Position numbers and translations under genes: made by a program. DNA of 64,000 nt from the NCBI GenBank assembly GCA_903870245.1, contig CAIQCB010000057.1, positions 1 through 64,000 on the forward strand, read 5' to 3'. The notes beneath the pieces are model-generated. The model was given only the letters and a program-made list of their open reading frames with translations, had not been told where the DNA came from and ran no database searches. This stretch comes from an uncultured Methylocystaceae bacterium. GTDB lineage: Bacteria; Pseudomonadota; Alphaproteobacteria; Rhizobiales; Beijerinckiaceae. Below, piece by piece: positions 1 through 10,165 of this stretch; position 1 is the first letter of the stretch; each line of letters opens with the position of its first letter.

Positions 1-1
1 C

Positions 2-379
2 GCCCCTGAAGGCTCTACAATACCTCAAATAGCTGAAGCATATGACGTTTCTGAACATCATCTTCGTAAGGTGACGCTTCATCTCACGAAACTTGGACTT
101 GTGGACTCAACAAGAGGCAAGGGCGGAGGCTTAAAACTAGCCAAAGATCCATCAAAAATTTCGATTGGCTGGGCCATGCGCAGGCTGGAGCCTGATTTCG
201 CAATTGCAGAATGCATGGGCGCAGAACCACAAAAATGCGCCATAACAGGCAACTGCGGACTGCAGAGCATCCTCATGGAAGCCTTAGGTGGTTGGTTCAG
301 TGTGTTGGACAAATATACTTTGGCAGATGCAATAAACGGATCGCGGCGTCTGAACCGACTTCTTAAAATCCCTGCCTAG
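2..379 (+). CDS. nsrR: Rrf2-family regulator, NsrR-like, 5'-truncated by the window edge
   Basis: Frame is open to the window start (APEGSTIPQIAEAYDVSEHHLRKVTLHLTKLGLVDSTRGKGGGL), typical Rrf2 wHTH; Cys cluster C-X7-C-X5-C (ECMGAEPQKCAITGNC) as in [Fe-S] NsrR; lies directly upstream of norCB. Confidence 0.85.
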   Translation, partial: APEGSTIPQIAEAYDVSEHHLRKVTLHLTKLGLVDSTRGKGGGLKLAKDPSKISIGWAMRRLEPDFAIAECMGAEPQKCAITGNCGLQSILMEALGGWFSVLDKYTLADAINGSRRLNRLLKIPA

Positions 380-431
380 CCTGCTTTAATTTGTCACATG
401 CTTATCTCTGCTTTTCCATTGGCTATCCTTA

Positions 432-454
432 AAGGTGTATGCAATATACTTCTT
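432..454. promoter_or_regulatory. Candidate NsrR operator (AAGGTGTAT-GCAAT-ATACTTCTT)
   Basis: 23-bp imperfect inverted repeat resembling the NsrR consensus AAGATGYATTTNAAATRCATCTT; between nsrR-like gene and norC. Confidence 0.6.
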
Positions 455-580
455 AGTTGGAGCCATGGCGCTTCACCACCCAGATTCGAATGTGTCGCGC
501 GCAGCAACAGATTTTATCCAACATTGCCAAATCGGTGTGTAGGCGGAACAAGATAGCTAAAAAGTGCATCAGGAGCGGAT

Positions 581-1033
581 ATGAGTGAAATTCTTAGCAA
601 GTCAGCCGCCCGAAATATTTTTTATGGCGGATCTGCTTTCTTCTTCGTTGTCTTCGCGGCGCTCGTCGCCCAGAGCCATTATTACGCAAAAACAACATCA
701 ACAGACGAGGCTGCGCTCACAGCTGAAGTGGTGCATGGCAAGCGGATTTGGGAGAAGCACGCCTGCATTAATTGCCACACAATATTGGGTGAAGGCGCCT
801 ATTTCGCACCTGAACTGGGCAATGTATTTGTGCGCTATGGCGGAGACAAGGATCCACAGGCGGCGCGCGACGCACTCAAGGCCTGGATGAAATCCCAGCC
901 TAGTGGCGTTCAGGGTCGCAGGCAGATGCCTCAGTTCAACCTCGATGAAAAAGAACTTGATGACCTCAATGCGTTTTTCGAGTGGGTGAGCAAGATCAAG
1001 ACCAACAACTGGCCGCCGAACAAAGCTGGTTAA
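581..1033 (+). CDS. norC: Nitric oxide reductase subunit C (cytochrome c)
   Basis: N-terminal TM helix, CINCHTILGEGAYFAPELGN haem c motif; followed by norB. Confidence 0.95.
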   Translation: MSEILSKSAARNIFYGGSAFFFVVFAALVAQSHYYAKTTSTDEAALTAEVVHGKRIWEKHACINCHTILGEGAYFAPELGNVFVRYGGDKDPQAARDALKAWMKSQPSGVQGRRQMPQFNLDEKELDDLNAFFEWVSKIKTNNWPPNKAG

Positions 1034-1076
1034 TCTAACCCAAACCCATCCTATTGCGCCTTCAGGGAATAGTCCG

Positions 1077-2423
1077 ATGAAATATCAAACTCAAGCCATT
1101 GCTAAATGGTATTGGTTCGCTGCCATCGCTCTTTTTTTCGTTCAGGTCTTCGCCGGCTTATGGGCCGGGTTCATTTATATTGAACCAAATTTCTTATCCG
1201 GACTGATGCCCTTCAATATTGTCAGAATGATCCATTCCAATGCTCTAATTGTTTGGCTGCTGCTTGGTTTTTTTGGCGCAACCTATTTTCTGATACCTGA
1301 AGAGTCTGAACGAGAGATCTATTCGCCTCTACTGGCATATCTTCAACTCGTTATACTGATCGTCGGCGCTTTGGGCGCTGTTGTCGGCTATGTCTTCAGG
1401 ATACACGAAGGCCGGGAATTTCTTGAGCAACCCTTGTGGGTGAAGCTCGGCATAATTGTCGCCGCACTGATCTTCCTCTTTAATGTCTCTGTGACTGTTC
1501 TTTCAGGCCGCAAAACCGCTATCACGAATATCCTCCTGCTCGGACTCTGGGGTATCGCGGTTTTTTTCCTATTTGCCCTCTACAACCCGGCCAATCTCGT
1601 TCTGGATAAAATGTATTGGTGGTGGGTTGTCCATCTTTGGGTTGAGGGTGTCTGGGAGCTGGTTATGGCCTCCATTCTGGCCTTTATCATGCTCAAAATG
1701 ACAGGTGTCGATCGTGAAGTCATCGAAAAATGGCTCTACATCATCGTCGCCACCTCGCTCTTTACGGGCATTATGGGCACTGGCCATCATTATTTGTGGA
1801 TTGGAATGCCGGCCTACTGGCAATGGATTGGATCGATCTTCTCTTCTCTTGAGATCATCCCCTTCTTCGCGATGGTCGTTTTCTGCTTCATGATGGTCTG
1901 GAAGGGTCGTCGCAACCACCCAAACAAGGCCGCACTGTTGTGGGCTTTGGGATGTTCGGTTTTGGCGTTCTTTGGAGCCGGCGTCTGGGGGCTGATGCAT
2001 ACGTTGCATCCCGTCAATTACTATACCCATGGCACCCAAGTGACGGCCGCGCATGGTCATCTAGCCTTCTACGGGGCTTACGTCGCTCTGAACCTGGCGA
2101 TTATGACCTACGCCTTCCCAATCATTTTCCGGGTGAACCCCTATAATCAAGTCCTGAACATGGCCTCCTTCTGGGTCATGTCGAGCGCCATGGCGTTCAT
2201 GACCTTTACCTTGACCTTCGCAGGCATTGTGCAAACGCATCTGCAGCGGGTCATGGGCATGAGCTATATGGAGGTTCAGGACCAACTCAGCGTTTTCTAC
2301 TGGATGCGCTTTGGCTCAGGGCTTGTTGTCGTGATCGGCGTCCTGATGTGGGTCTACGCGACCTTAGGCCCTAAAAAGGAAATCACGATCGTTCCGGATG
2401 GCGCGCTGGCGCCCGCTGAATAG
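1077..2423 (+). CDS. norB: Nitric oxide reductase subunit B (haem-copper oxidase family)
   Basis: Multi-TM protein with conserved His motifs (HLWVEGVWELV, GTGHHYLWIG, HGHLAFYGAY); position in norCBQD. Confidence 0.95.
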   Translation: MKYQTQAIAKWYWFAAIALFFVQVFAGLWAGFIYIEPNFLSGLMPFNIVRMIHSNALIVWLLLGFFGATYFLIPEESEREIYSPLLAYLQLVILIVGALGAVVGYVFRIHEGREFLEQPLWVKLGIIVAALIFLFNVSVTVLSGRKTAITNILLLGLWGIAVFFLFALYNPANLVLDKMYWWWVVHLWVEGVWELVMASILAFIMLKMTGVDREVIEKWLYIIVATSLFTGIMGTGHHYLWIGMPAYWQWIGSIFSSLEIIPFFAMVVFCFMMVWKGRRNHPNKAALLWALGCSVLAFFGAGVWGLMHTLHPVNYYTHGTQVTAAHGHLAFYGAYVALNLAIMTYAFPIIFRVNPYNQVLNMASFWVMSSAMAFMTFTLTFAGIVQTHLQRVMGMSYMEVQDQLSVFYWMRFGSGLVVVIGVLMWVYATLGPKKEITIVPDGALAPAE

Positions 2424-2434
2424 CTGCATTTTCG

Positions 2435-3244
2435 ATGCTCAATAGCGCGCCCTCATCATCTGAGATTACGGACGTCCCCTACTATCAACCGGTAGGGGAT
2501 GAGTGCGCCTTATTCGAACATGCCTGGCGCAACCAGTTGCCTTTGATGATCAAGGGCCCCACTGGCTGCGGAAAAACGCGCTTCGTCGCGCATATGGCGT
2601 CGAAGCTAAACCGCGCTCTGACGACCGTCTCATGCCATGACGACCTAACCGCTTCCGACCTGACGGGTCGCTGGCTGCTAAGAGGTGGAGAAACAATCTG
2701 GCAGGACGGTCCACTGACCCGATCTGTGCGGGAAGGCGGCATTTGCTATCTAGATGAGCTTGTCGAAGCGCGAAAGGATGTAACCGTCATCCTGCACCCG
2801 CTGACGGACGACCGTCGCATTCTGCCTCTCGAGCGCACGGGAGAGCTCCTTGAAGCCTCCGACGGCTTCATGCTCGTCGTTTCATATAATCCTGGCTATC
2901 AGAATATTTTAAAAAGCCTCAAGCCCTCGACCCGTCAACGCTTTGTCGCCATCGAATTTGATTTTCCACCGCCAAAGATAGAAGCGAAAATCGTTTCTAC
3001 AGAGAGCGGGTTAGACATAACCAGATCCGAGCGTCTGGTCGCATTGGCTGGGAATATACGCAATCTCAAAGGCAGAGATCTGGAGGAAGGGGCCTCTACT
3101 CGACTGCTGGTCTATTGCGCGAAGTTGATTGTCTCGGGCGTACGCCTTGAAGACGCTATCCGCATAGCCATGATCGAGCCGCTAACTGATGACAGAGAAA
3201 TTAAACGCGCGCTGAACGATCTGGTTGTCGCTATATTTGGCTGA
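2435..3244 (+). CDS. norQ: NorQ/CbbQ-type MoxR AAA+ ATPase
   Basis: Walker A GPTGCGKTRF, Walker B ICYLDELVEA; nor operon context. Confidence 0.93.
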   Translation: MLNSAPSSSEITDVPYYQPVGDECALFEHAWRNQLPLMIKGPTGCGKTRFVAHMASKLNRALTTVSCHDDLTASDLTGRWLLRGGETIWQDGPLTRSVREGGICYLDELVEARKDVTVILHPLTDDRRILPLERTGELLEASDGFMLVVSYNPGYQNILKSLKPSTRQRFVAIEFDFPPPKIEAKIVSTESGLDITRSERLVALAGNIRNLKGRDLEEGASTRLLVYCAKLIVSGVRLEDAIRIAMIEPLTDDREIKRALNDLVVAIFG

Positions 3245-3252
3245 GGTGCCTC

Positions 3253-5190
3253 ATGCGATTTCCTCGAATATGGGAACCAGAGGAAGCGATCGGGAGCGCA
3301 TGGGAATATCTGGTTCGCGACACAGGCGCGGAACCTCATCATCCTGACGCGAAGGTCTACTTTGATGAAGTCAAGACCTCTGTAGGCGTCATTTTTCGGG
3401 CTCTATCAGGCGACCCAGCAGTCGAAATTGCTGGGATGGCTCAAGATAGAACCACCAACAGGCTCTCAAGCCGCACAAGAATCGCCAAAGAATTTGACAT
3501 TGTCACACATGCTCAATTCAATGGGCAACAGCTCCGACTGCCAGCGTCGATTGATATCTTCGCAAATAAGGATTTGGCTAGAGGGCTCTATCAATGGCTT
3601 GCCGCCCTGGCGGCATTTATTGATATCTCAAGCGAACGACCAGATGATCCCTTTCTAAGGGATATCGCTCAAATCAAGATCTGCACCCACGCCGAGAACC
3701 TTTTGCTCACGCGGTGTCCGGGATTTGCAGGACTGAGAGAACGTCTCGGCGAAGCGCTTCTTTCGATACGTCCTCAAACTTCACTTCCTCATCAGGAGAA
3801 TGAACTTGAAAAGGCGATCCGTGAGATTCTTGGCTCCCCTGGTTTGGATATCGCTCGAATTACATCAACTGAAGTTCTAGCTGAATCATCCGGCGTCTCC
3901 CCACTCGCTGCAGCTGGATATAAATCCTTTCGGCCTGTGGCTTTGTGGCCGCTCATTCTTGAGCCAAGAAACAGCGAACCCAACCAATCATCCTCAGCTG
4001 AAAAAGCATCGGTATCCACTAAGTCATCCGAAGTCGATCACCTTTTAAAAGTCAGCCGTAAAAACGCGGACCAGGCTGACAGAAAAGACAGCTTTATTCT
4101 GCATCGCTTCGAATCCATTCTTTCTATGATCGACTTTCTGAACATCAATAGAAAAATTGACGATGATGACGATACGAACGTCAAAAAAGCGGCTGATGAT
4201 TCACGAGAGGCCTCGTTTATTAAAAGTGCAAAATTACCAAAGACAAAACTTAAGCTTCACCTCGACTTGGCGCCGCAAGACGTGGATGCCACTAAGCTGA
4301 TTGGTGAGAAACTCTACCCAGAGTGGAGCTGGAAGACGCGGTCTTATCTGCAAGATTATGCACATGTCGAAGAGCGACTAGCTGAAGAAGCATCAACCGC
4401 TCCTCTAGAAGAACTGGCTACGCGCCGTCAGATCGAAGCAGTTAGGCGTCAATTTGAAGCGCTACGACCACGTCGGGTCCTCTTGAGACGTCAGCCGGAC
4501 GGCCACGATCTTGATATTGATGAAGCCATTCGAGCCAGATGCGATCTTCTGGCCTCTGGTGAAACAACCAGCAGGTTCTACTGCGACTCTCGCAATAATG
4601 AGAGGGACTTGGCTGTTTCCGTATTATTTGACGCATCTCGTTCGACCGAAGCATTCATCGGCGAACGGTCGGTCATGGATATTGGGAAGGAAGTTCTTGT
4701 CGCTTTAGCAGAAGGCATTACTGCTTGCGGAGATCAAGTATCAATTCACGCATTTTCATCTCTCAAACGAGAACGCGTGATGATTACATCAATCAAGTCG
4801 TTCGAGGATAACTCAAATCAGTTGGTAAATCGTCGTATTATGAGCCTCACGCCTTGCTACTACACGCGCATGGGCGCGGCTATCAGGCATATTTCATCTT
4901 ATCTAGGACGGCACAGCAGCTCACGCCGGTTGCTTTTGCTGATCACGGATGGGCGCCCCAATGATTTGGATCACTACGAAGGACGATATGGGATAGAGGA
5001 TACTCGGAGAGCCGTAATGGAGGCGCGGCGATTAGGGCATGCGGTTTTTGGAATAACGATAGACGCTAAAGCGCAACAATATGTTCCATATATTTTCGGC
5101 CCGTCAGGGTTTGTGATTATTCCTAGCCCAAGTCTATTGGTTGGTAAATTACCGATTATTTACAGTCATATTACCGGACATTCATCATGA
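3253..5190 (+). CDS. norD: NorD, VWA-domain nitric oxide reductase activation protein
   Basis: C-terminal VWA domain (VSVLFDASRST...LLLITDGRPNDLDHYEG), position after norQ. Confidence 0.92.
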   Translation: MRFPRIWEPEEAIGSAWEYLVRDTGAEPHHPDAKVYFDEVKTSVGVIFRALSGDPAVEIAGMAQDRTTNRLSSRTRIAKEFDIVTHAQFNGQQLRLPASIDIFANKDLARGLYQWLAALAAFIDISSERPDDPFLRDIAQIKICTHAENLLLTRCPGFAGLRERLGEALLSIRPQTSLPHQENELEKAIREILGSPGLDIARITSTEVLAESSGVSPLAAAGYKSFRPVALWPLILEPRNSEPNQSSSAEKASVSTKSSEVDHLLKVSRKNADQADRKDSFILHRFESILSMIDFLNINRKIDDDDDTNVKKAADDSREASFIKSAKLPKTKLKLHLDLAPQDVDATKLIGEKLYPEWSWKTRSYLQDYAHVEERLAEEASTAPLEELATRRQIEAVRRQFEALRPRRVLLRRQPDGHDLDIDEAIRARCDLLASGETTSRFYCDSRNNERDLAVSVLFDASRSTEAFIGERSVMDIGKEVLVALAEGITACGDQVSIHAFSSLKRERVMITSIKSFEDNSNQLVNRRIMSLTPCYYTRMGAAIRHISSYLGRHSSSRRLLLLITDGRPNDLDHYEGRYGIEDTRRAVMEARRLGHAVFGITIDAKAQQYVPYIFGPSGFVIIPSPSLLVGKLPIIYSHITGHSS

Positions 5191-5358
5191 GTTAGCTGGC
5201 GGTTATGCGTAGGAGTGTTTTACCAAATCCGAAGCATATCATCACCTGATTGGATCTATCTTACTCAGCATATATGGAGCGTGTCGATTTATCGTTACTG
5301 GATCTTTCATGTTGGCCATCAAATAGTAGCTTTCTCCGATCAAAACCGGAGAAATCAA

Positions 5359-5466
5359 ATGATCCAGCATGATCGAAGCTCTATCTTCAAAGCCCTGCTT
5401 TTCGTGGCTGGAGGTCTAGCGTTTTTTCTGGTGATCATGCACCAGGCATCACAATTCTTTAGATGA
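5359..5466 (+). CDS. Putative 35-aa single-TM small protein downstream of norD
   Basis: ATG at 5359 preceded by GGAG at suitable spacing; MIQHDRSSIFKALLFVAGGLAFFLVIMHQASQFFR has one hydrophobic helix; longer ORF 5215-5466 also open. Confidence 0.45.
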   Translation: MIQHDRSSIFKALLFVAGGLAFFLVIMHQASQFFR

Positions 5467-5581
5467 CACGATCTACTCGCGCCTATAGCTGTGATAATCA
5501 GGGCTATCCATCGTCCAGCATTCGACGCGCCGGCAGATGAGTTTCCTAGACGAAGTGGATGATTTCAACCTTCTCAGAAGG

Positions 5582-6319
5582 TTACCTCACTCCTACCTTG
5601 CGGAGCTCCGCAATAGTCTTTGGTGGAGCAGGAATAGATCGGGTGCTGCGAATCAGGATAACCCAATAGAGCGTAGCATGTCCGTCTTGGCCCCATGCGA
5701 GCTGGTTCCCGACGCTTTCAATTTCTCGACCAACAACACCGCTATCCAGAGACTGAAGAGGTTTCATGGAAAACGTAAAATCGGGTTTCTCGAGTGCGTA
5801 GCCTTGAAGATGCTTTTCAAATGCTCTCTCGATTTTCAGGACGGCTTCTTCGAGTTGCTCAACTGAATACCTTTTTCTGGATCCTGCTATATGCATTTCA
5901 AATACAGAAGCGCCAATAACATTCGATGCAATCCTAGCTTGCATCATGCTCATAGTAGACGTGATTTTATGGAGATCTTGTTGAATGCGAGAAAAATTAT
6001 TGGCTCTAATTTTTACCTCGATGATCGCAAGAGGGATAATGCCATCCTGCATGATTGCAACATCGGTGCGTTTTGAGCGCAGATCTTTGCTCGCAGCTCC
6101 ATTTAGTTTGGTCATTGCGTTTACCATGTGCCGATTGAGGCACTCGACACCGACTTCATATCCTCTTTCTATAAATTCACGGGCGATGTCGGCCGTGATC
6201 AAATATTCGGTTTTCACAGCTCCGCCGTGATAGTCGGTGAGGCGACCGATCAGCTTTATTGTGCGCTGCACGCCGCATTTGAGAGCATCGACAAAATCCG
6301 TCTCTGAAATTGGAGGCAT
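5582..6319 (-). CDS. Putative PD-(D/E)XK nuclease-like protein
   Basis: KRTDVAIMQDGIIPLAIIEVKIR resembles the D...(E)xK core; ordinary codon-length ORF of 245 aa. Confidence 0.55.
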   Translation of the reverse strand: MPPISETDFVDALKCGVQRTIKLIGRLTDYHGGAVKTEYLITADIAREFIERGYEVGVECLNRHMVNAMTKLNGAASKDLRSKRTDVAIMQDGIIPLAIIEVKIRANNFSRIQQDLHKITSTMSMMQARIASNVIGASVFEMHIAGSRKRYSVEQLEEAVLKIERAFEKHLQGYALEKPDFTFSMKPLQSLDSGVVGREIESVGNQLAWGQDGHATLYWVILIRSTRSIPAPPKTIAELRKVGVR

Positions 6320-7139
6320 TTATCTTTCCTTTTTTCAATCCGGCCCATTTTACGAGCAACTGGGTGGTGGCATGAATAGTTCTCACCTTACCCGCCTGCA
6401 TTTTGCGACAGACAACCAACTTGGCCAACGTGTGCTGATCTAGCCACAGGCCAGCGGCGGCTATGTCGTCAGCGGCAGTGATAGTGAGCGGTCGGATCTG
6501 GAAATTCTGGCCCATGTCGCGTGTTCTGAACGTCTTGACATAAGACCGGATGAGGGCGCTTGATATTCTACTGCGTGACGCATTGCAGGCGCTGAACGCT
6601 TCGCCCGTAACTTAGGCGGCGTTCTGATGCATGTTCAGGCTGGCTGTCGCCAGTGTCGACAATCATCATTATCTTCTCGAAACGAACAGAGTGAGGGTGA
6701 TGGCGCTAGGTGACGCTGGAATGTGAGTCGCTGCATGAGTCGGTCCCGGGCGCGGCGCGTGCCGACTTATGGGCGGCATGTTTTTTCTTGATCCGCGAGC
6801 AGACGCGTGGCGACGGCCTCGCGGTGCTCGCGGATTGGGTCGAGACGTCGATCCGTGGTGCAGGGCTGTCGCCACCAGCGCAGAATGCGGCTTGATACTG
6901 CCTGGCTGATATTGCTTGATGCACTACGACAATTCACTTCGTTAATGGTCAACATTGTAGCGCAGGCTAGGGGTAAAGTTGGCTAGTCATCAGGAGTTGG
7001 TGGTAACTTCGCTGAAAAAGACCAAAAGAAATCAATGGGCGTTATTATAAGGTGGTAACGGTATATGCATTGATTTCATTGAGCTATTCCTAAACGGCCG
7101 CCCGCACCAGCCAACATACCGCCTCACCGGTTGTCGTTC

Positions 7140-7895
7140 ATGCGTCTTGCTTCTCTCTACCGCTATCCCGTCAAGGGGCTTTCGCCTGAGCCTATCGAAG
7201 CCGTTGAGCTTGTCGCCGAGGGTTATTTTCCCGGCGACAGGTTGTTCGCTCTGGAGAACGGCCCCTCGGGCTTTGATCCCGCCGCGCCGGCACATCAGCC
7301 GAAAATTAAATTCCTGATGCTGATGAAAAACGCCGCGCTCGCAGGTCTGACGACGCGCTACGATCCGGCGTCAGGCGTATTGACCGTCGTCGACGGGGGG
7401 CGCGAGGTCGCCCGCGGCGATCTCGCCAGCCCAGTGGGACGGGCGCCGCTGGAGCATTTCTTCACGCAATTTCTGGGCGAGGCCATTCGCGGCCCGGTTC
7501 GTCTGCTGGCGGCGCCGGAGGGGTTCCGATTCACCGATTCGAAATCGGGTTTTGTTTCGCTGGTCAATCTGCAGAGCGTCGCCGACATCGAACGAACTTT
7601 GGGCGCGCCGGTCGATCCTTTGCGTTTTCGCGCCAATCTCTATGTCGCCGGCGCCGCGCCATGGATCGAGGCGGCCTGGCCGGGACGCCGGATCGTGATC
7701 GGCGGCGCGACGCTGGAAGTTTTGAAAATGACGGATCGCTGCGCCGCGACCGGCGTCGCGCCGGAGACGGGCGCGCGAGACATGGATCTTGTCCAGACGC
7801 TTCGCGAGAATTACGGACACATTGATTGCGGCGTTTACGCCCGGGTTGTCAGCGGCGGGCGCATCGCTTGCGGCGACGCGCTCGCCTTATCATAA
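7140..7895 (+). CDS. MOSC domain-containing protein
   Basis: MRLASLYRYPVKGLSPEPIEAVELVAEGYFPGDRLFAL N-terminal beta-barrel and MTDRCAATGVAPETGARD in the MOSC core. Confidence 0.85.
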   Translation: MRLASLYRYPVKGLSPEPIEAVELVAEGYFPGDRLFALENGPSGFDPAAPAHQPKIKFLMLMKNAALAGLTTRYDPASGVLTVVDGGREVARGDLASPVGRAPLEHFFTQFLGEAIRGPVRLLAAPEGFRFTDSKSGFVSLVNLQSVADIERTLGAPVDPLRFRANLYVAGAAPWIEAAWPGRRIVIGGATLEVLKMTDRCAATGVAPETGARDMDLVQTLRENYGHIDCGVYARVVSGGRIACGDALALS

Positions 7896-7897
7896 AC

Positions 7898-8809
7898 TCA
7901 CGACTCGAGCGGTAGTTCGCTCGTCGCCTCGACCGGCGTATCGGCGCTGTCTTCCTGCGCCGGGCGCGGGCGGCGGCGGCGGCGTGAACTCAGATGAAAA
8001 TTCACGCCATCGGTCTCCTGGGGCCCGCTGATCTCGCCGCCGCCCACGAAGGCTTCCGTGGCCGCCTCATCGGTGGGCGCGGGTCGCGCGACCGGCGCGG
8101 TTATGAAGGAGGGTAAAGCCGCCGGGGCGTCGACCGTCGCTTCCGCACGGGGATATCTTCTGTCGCTGCGGCCATTTCGCTCGAAACCGCCGTTTTGCTG
8201 ATCGCCATAGCGCGGACGCTCCTGTCCCTCGCCGTAGCGGCCGCGTCCCCGTTGCTCGCCATAGGGCTGACGGTCCTGCCTCGGCGCACGGCCATCGCGA
8301 TCCTGACGCGGGTCGGCGCGCATTTCCGGCATCGGACGCTCTTCGAAGGGCTGCGGCAGCGGCAGCGGCGGCGGCGGCGGATACTGGATCGGCGGCTGCG
8401 GTTGGGCCGCGTAGGGCTGCGGCTGCTGCCCCGGTTGAAAGGCGGCGGAGGGGAGGCGCTCAGAGAGCGGCGCAAATCGATCGGGGAGGGCGGCGAAATC
8501 GTCGTCTTCGTCGATCTCGACTTCGGCGTCCGTCGCCGACCTTGGATATCCCGGCATGCCCTGCGCCGCCTGAGCGGCCGCGATCAGACGAAAATAATGC
8601 TCCGCATGTTGCAACAGGCTTTCCGCCATCACCAGGTCGCCGGAGGATTGGGCGTCGCGGGCGAGCTGGAGATATTTTTCGGCGATATGTTGCGCGGTGC
8701 CGCGAATTTTTACGTCCGGGCCGTTCGACTCGTAGGATCGGGTGAGCGGATTGGGTCCCTTGCGGCCGCTGCTTCTTCCGCGCATTCTCTTGTTCTGCCC
8801 TGGTCTCAT
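7898..8809 (-). CDS. DUF4167 domain-containing protein
   Basis: MRPGQNKRMRGRSSGRKGPNPLTRSYESNGPDVKIRGTAQHIAEKYLQLARDAQSSGDLVMAESLLQHAEHYFRLI; Pro/Arg-rich tail. Confidence 0.9.
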   Translation of the reverse strand: MRPGQNKRMRGRSSGRKGPNPLTRSYESNGPDVKIRGTAQHIAEKYLQLARDAQSSGDLVMAESLLQHAEHYFRLIAAAQAAQGMPGYPRSATDAEVEIDEDDDFAALPDRFAPLSERLPSAAFQPGQQPQPYAAQPQPPIQYPPPPPLPLPQPFEERPMPEMRADPRQDRDGRAPRQDRQPYGEQRGRGRYGEGQERPRYGDQQNGGFERNGRSDRRYPRAEATVDAPAALPSFITAPVARPAPTDEAATEAFVGGGEISGPQETDGVNFHLSSRRRRRPRPAQEDSADTPVEATSELPLES

Positions 8810-9275
8810 CGAACCCCCGAAAAAATGCGGGGCGTCTCTCGCCCCGGCGAAACGCGGGCCAAGCCGCCGTCTCGAATCCCGGCTCGCGGCGGCGCGGATA
8901 AGCCGCCTCCCGCCTCGACGCCAATAAACGCCATTAGAAACCGCCGCATACATGCGGTCGTTTCATGCTTTGCGCCTGAAGCTGATCGGCCGGTAAAGGC
9001 GGTGCGACCGCAAACAGTGGCGTAATTGCTGTTTACCCGCGCGTTTATTGAGACCCTACGCGCCTGGCGCTCTGGATCTTCGATTTACGCCGCGATGACT
9101 GTTTCGTCGTCGGCGCCGGCATTAAACTGCCGGTCGCTGGTCTCCGCTTGCGCGGCGAGGGTCCGGTCACTCGGTCCCCTCAAACCCGACTTCGACGAAT
9201 ACGGGTATTCGACCGTATAGCCGCTCTCGAAGCCCAAGCCAAGTGCGCCGGCGGCTCGGAGAAGAAAAACCTTCA

Positions 9276-10160
9276 TTACAGTGTCGACAAGGGCGCGGCA
9301 GGCCAATGGGCGGCGACCACGCGTTCCCGCCCGCCCAGATCGCGGTCCACCCCGAGGGGAGCAAGCCCCCGCTCGGCGAGCAGGGCGGCGACATCGCCGG
9401 CCTGTCCGATCCCGACCTCGAACAGCGCAAGCGCCCCGGGCGCGGCGAATCGGGGCAGGTCGCCGACGATGGCTCTGTAGGCGTCGAGACCGTCGGCGCC
9501 GCCGTCGAGCGCCAGCACAGGATCGTAAAGACGCACTTCCGGATCTAGCCCGGCGAGGTCGCCGGTGGCGATGTAGGGCGGGTTGGAGACGATCAGATCG
9601 AAGCCTCCTGACGCAAGCGCCTCCCCCCATCGACCCCGCAATACAAAAGCCCGATCGGCCGCACGACATCGTTCGAGATTATGCAAGGTCGCGAGACACG
9701 CGTGCGGCGAGAGATCAACCGCGACTGCGCGCGCCTGCGGCCATTCGTCGAGCAGCGCGCAGACGATCGCGCCTGAGCCCGAACCAAGATCGAGGATGGT
9801 GCGCGGCGGCGCGTCTCCGCACAGACGCAGTGCGGTCTCGATCAGCGTTTCTGTGTCGGCGCGCGGATCCAGCACTTCCTGCGCAACGACAAGATCAAGG
9901 CTCCAGAACCCGCGCGCGCCGAGAATGCGCGACACGGGTTCGCGGTTCGCCCGTCGCGCGGCGAAGGAGGCTAGTCGGGTTTCATCCGCTCGGGTGAGCG
10001 GCGCGTCCGGAGCCATGGCGAGATCGAGACGCGAAAGGCCGCCGCAAGCGGCGCGCAGCAATAGCCGCGCGTCTTCCGTCGCCGTGTCGACGCCGGCGGC
10101 GACGAACGCCTGCACTGTCGCTGTTAGCGCCTGTGCGCGCGTTCGCGCCGCCATCGACAA
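9276..10160 (-). CDS. prmC: Peptide chain release factor N(5)-glutamine methyltransferase
   Basis: SAM motif ILDLGSGSGAIVCALL and catalytic SNPPYI; adjacent to DUF4167 gene. Confidence 0.92.
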   Translation of the reverse strand: MSMAARTRAQALTATVQAFVAAGVDTATEDARLLLRAACGGLSRLDLAMAPDAPLTRADETRLASFAARRANREPVSRILGARGFWSLDLVVAQEVLDPRADTETLIETALRLCGDAPPRTILDLGSGSGAIVCALLDEWPQARAVAVDLSPHACLATLHNLERCRAADRAFVLRGRWGEALASGGFDLIVSNPPYIATGDLAGLDPEVRLYDPVLALDGGADGLDAYRAIVGDLPRFAAPGALALFEVGIGQAGDVAALLAERGLAPLGVDRDLGGRERVVAAHWPAAPLSTL

Positions 10161-10165
10161 TGGAG

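Noticed and set aside
9085-9669. Long Arg-rich ORFs antisense to or overlapping prmC, DUF4167 and htpG (e.g. 8195-9025 +, 9281-9997 +)
   Set aside because: Shadow ORFs caused by high GC; Arg/Ala-rich composition and no recognisable domain, while the opposite strand encodes clear families.
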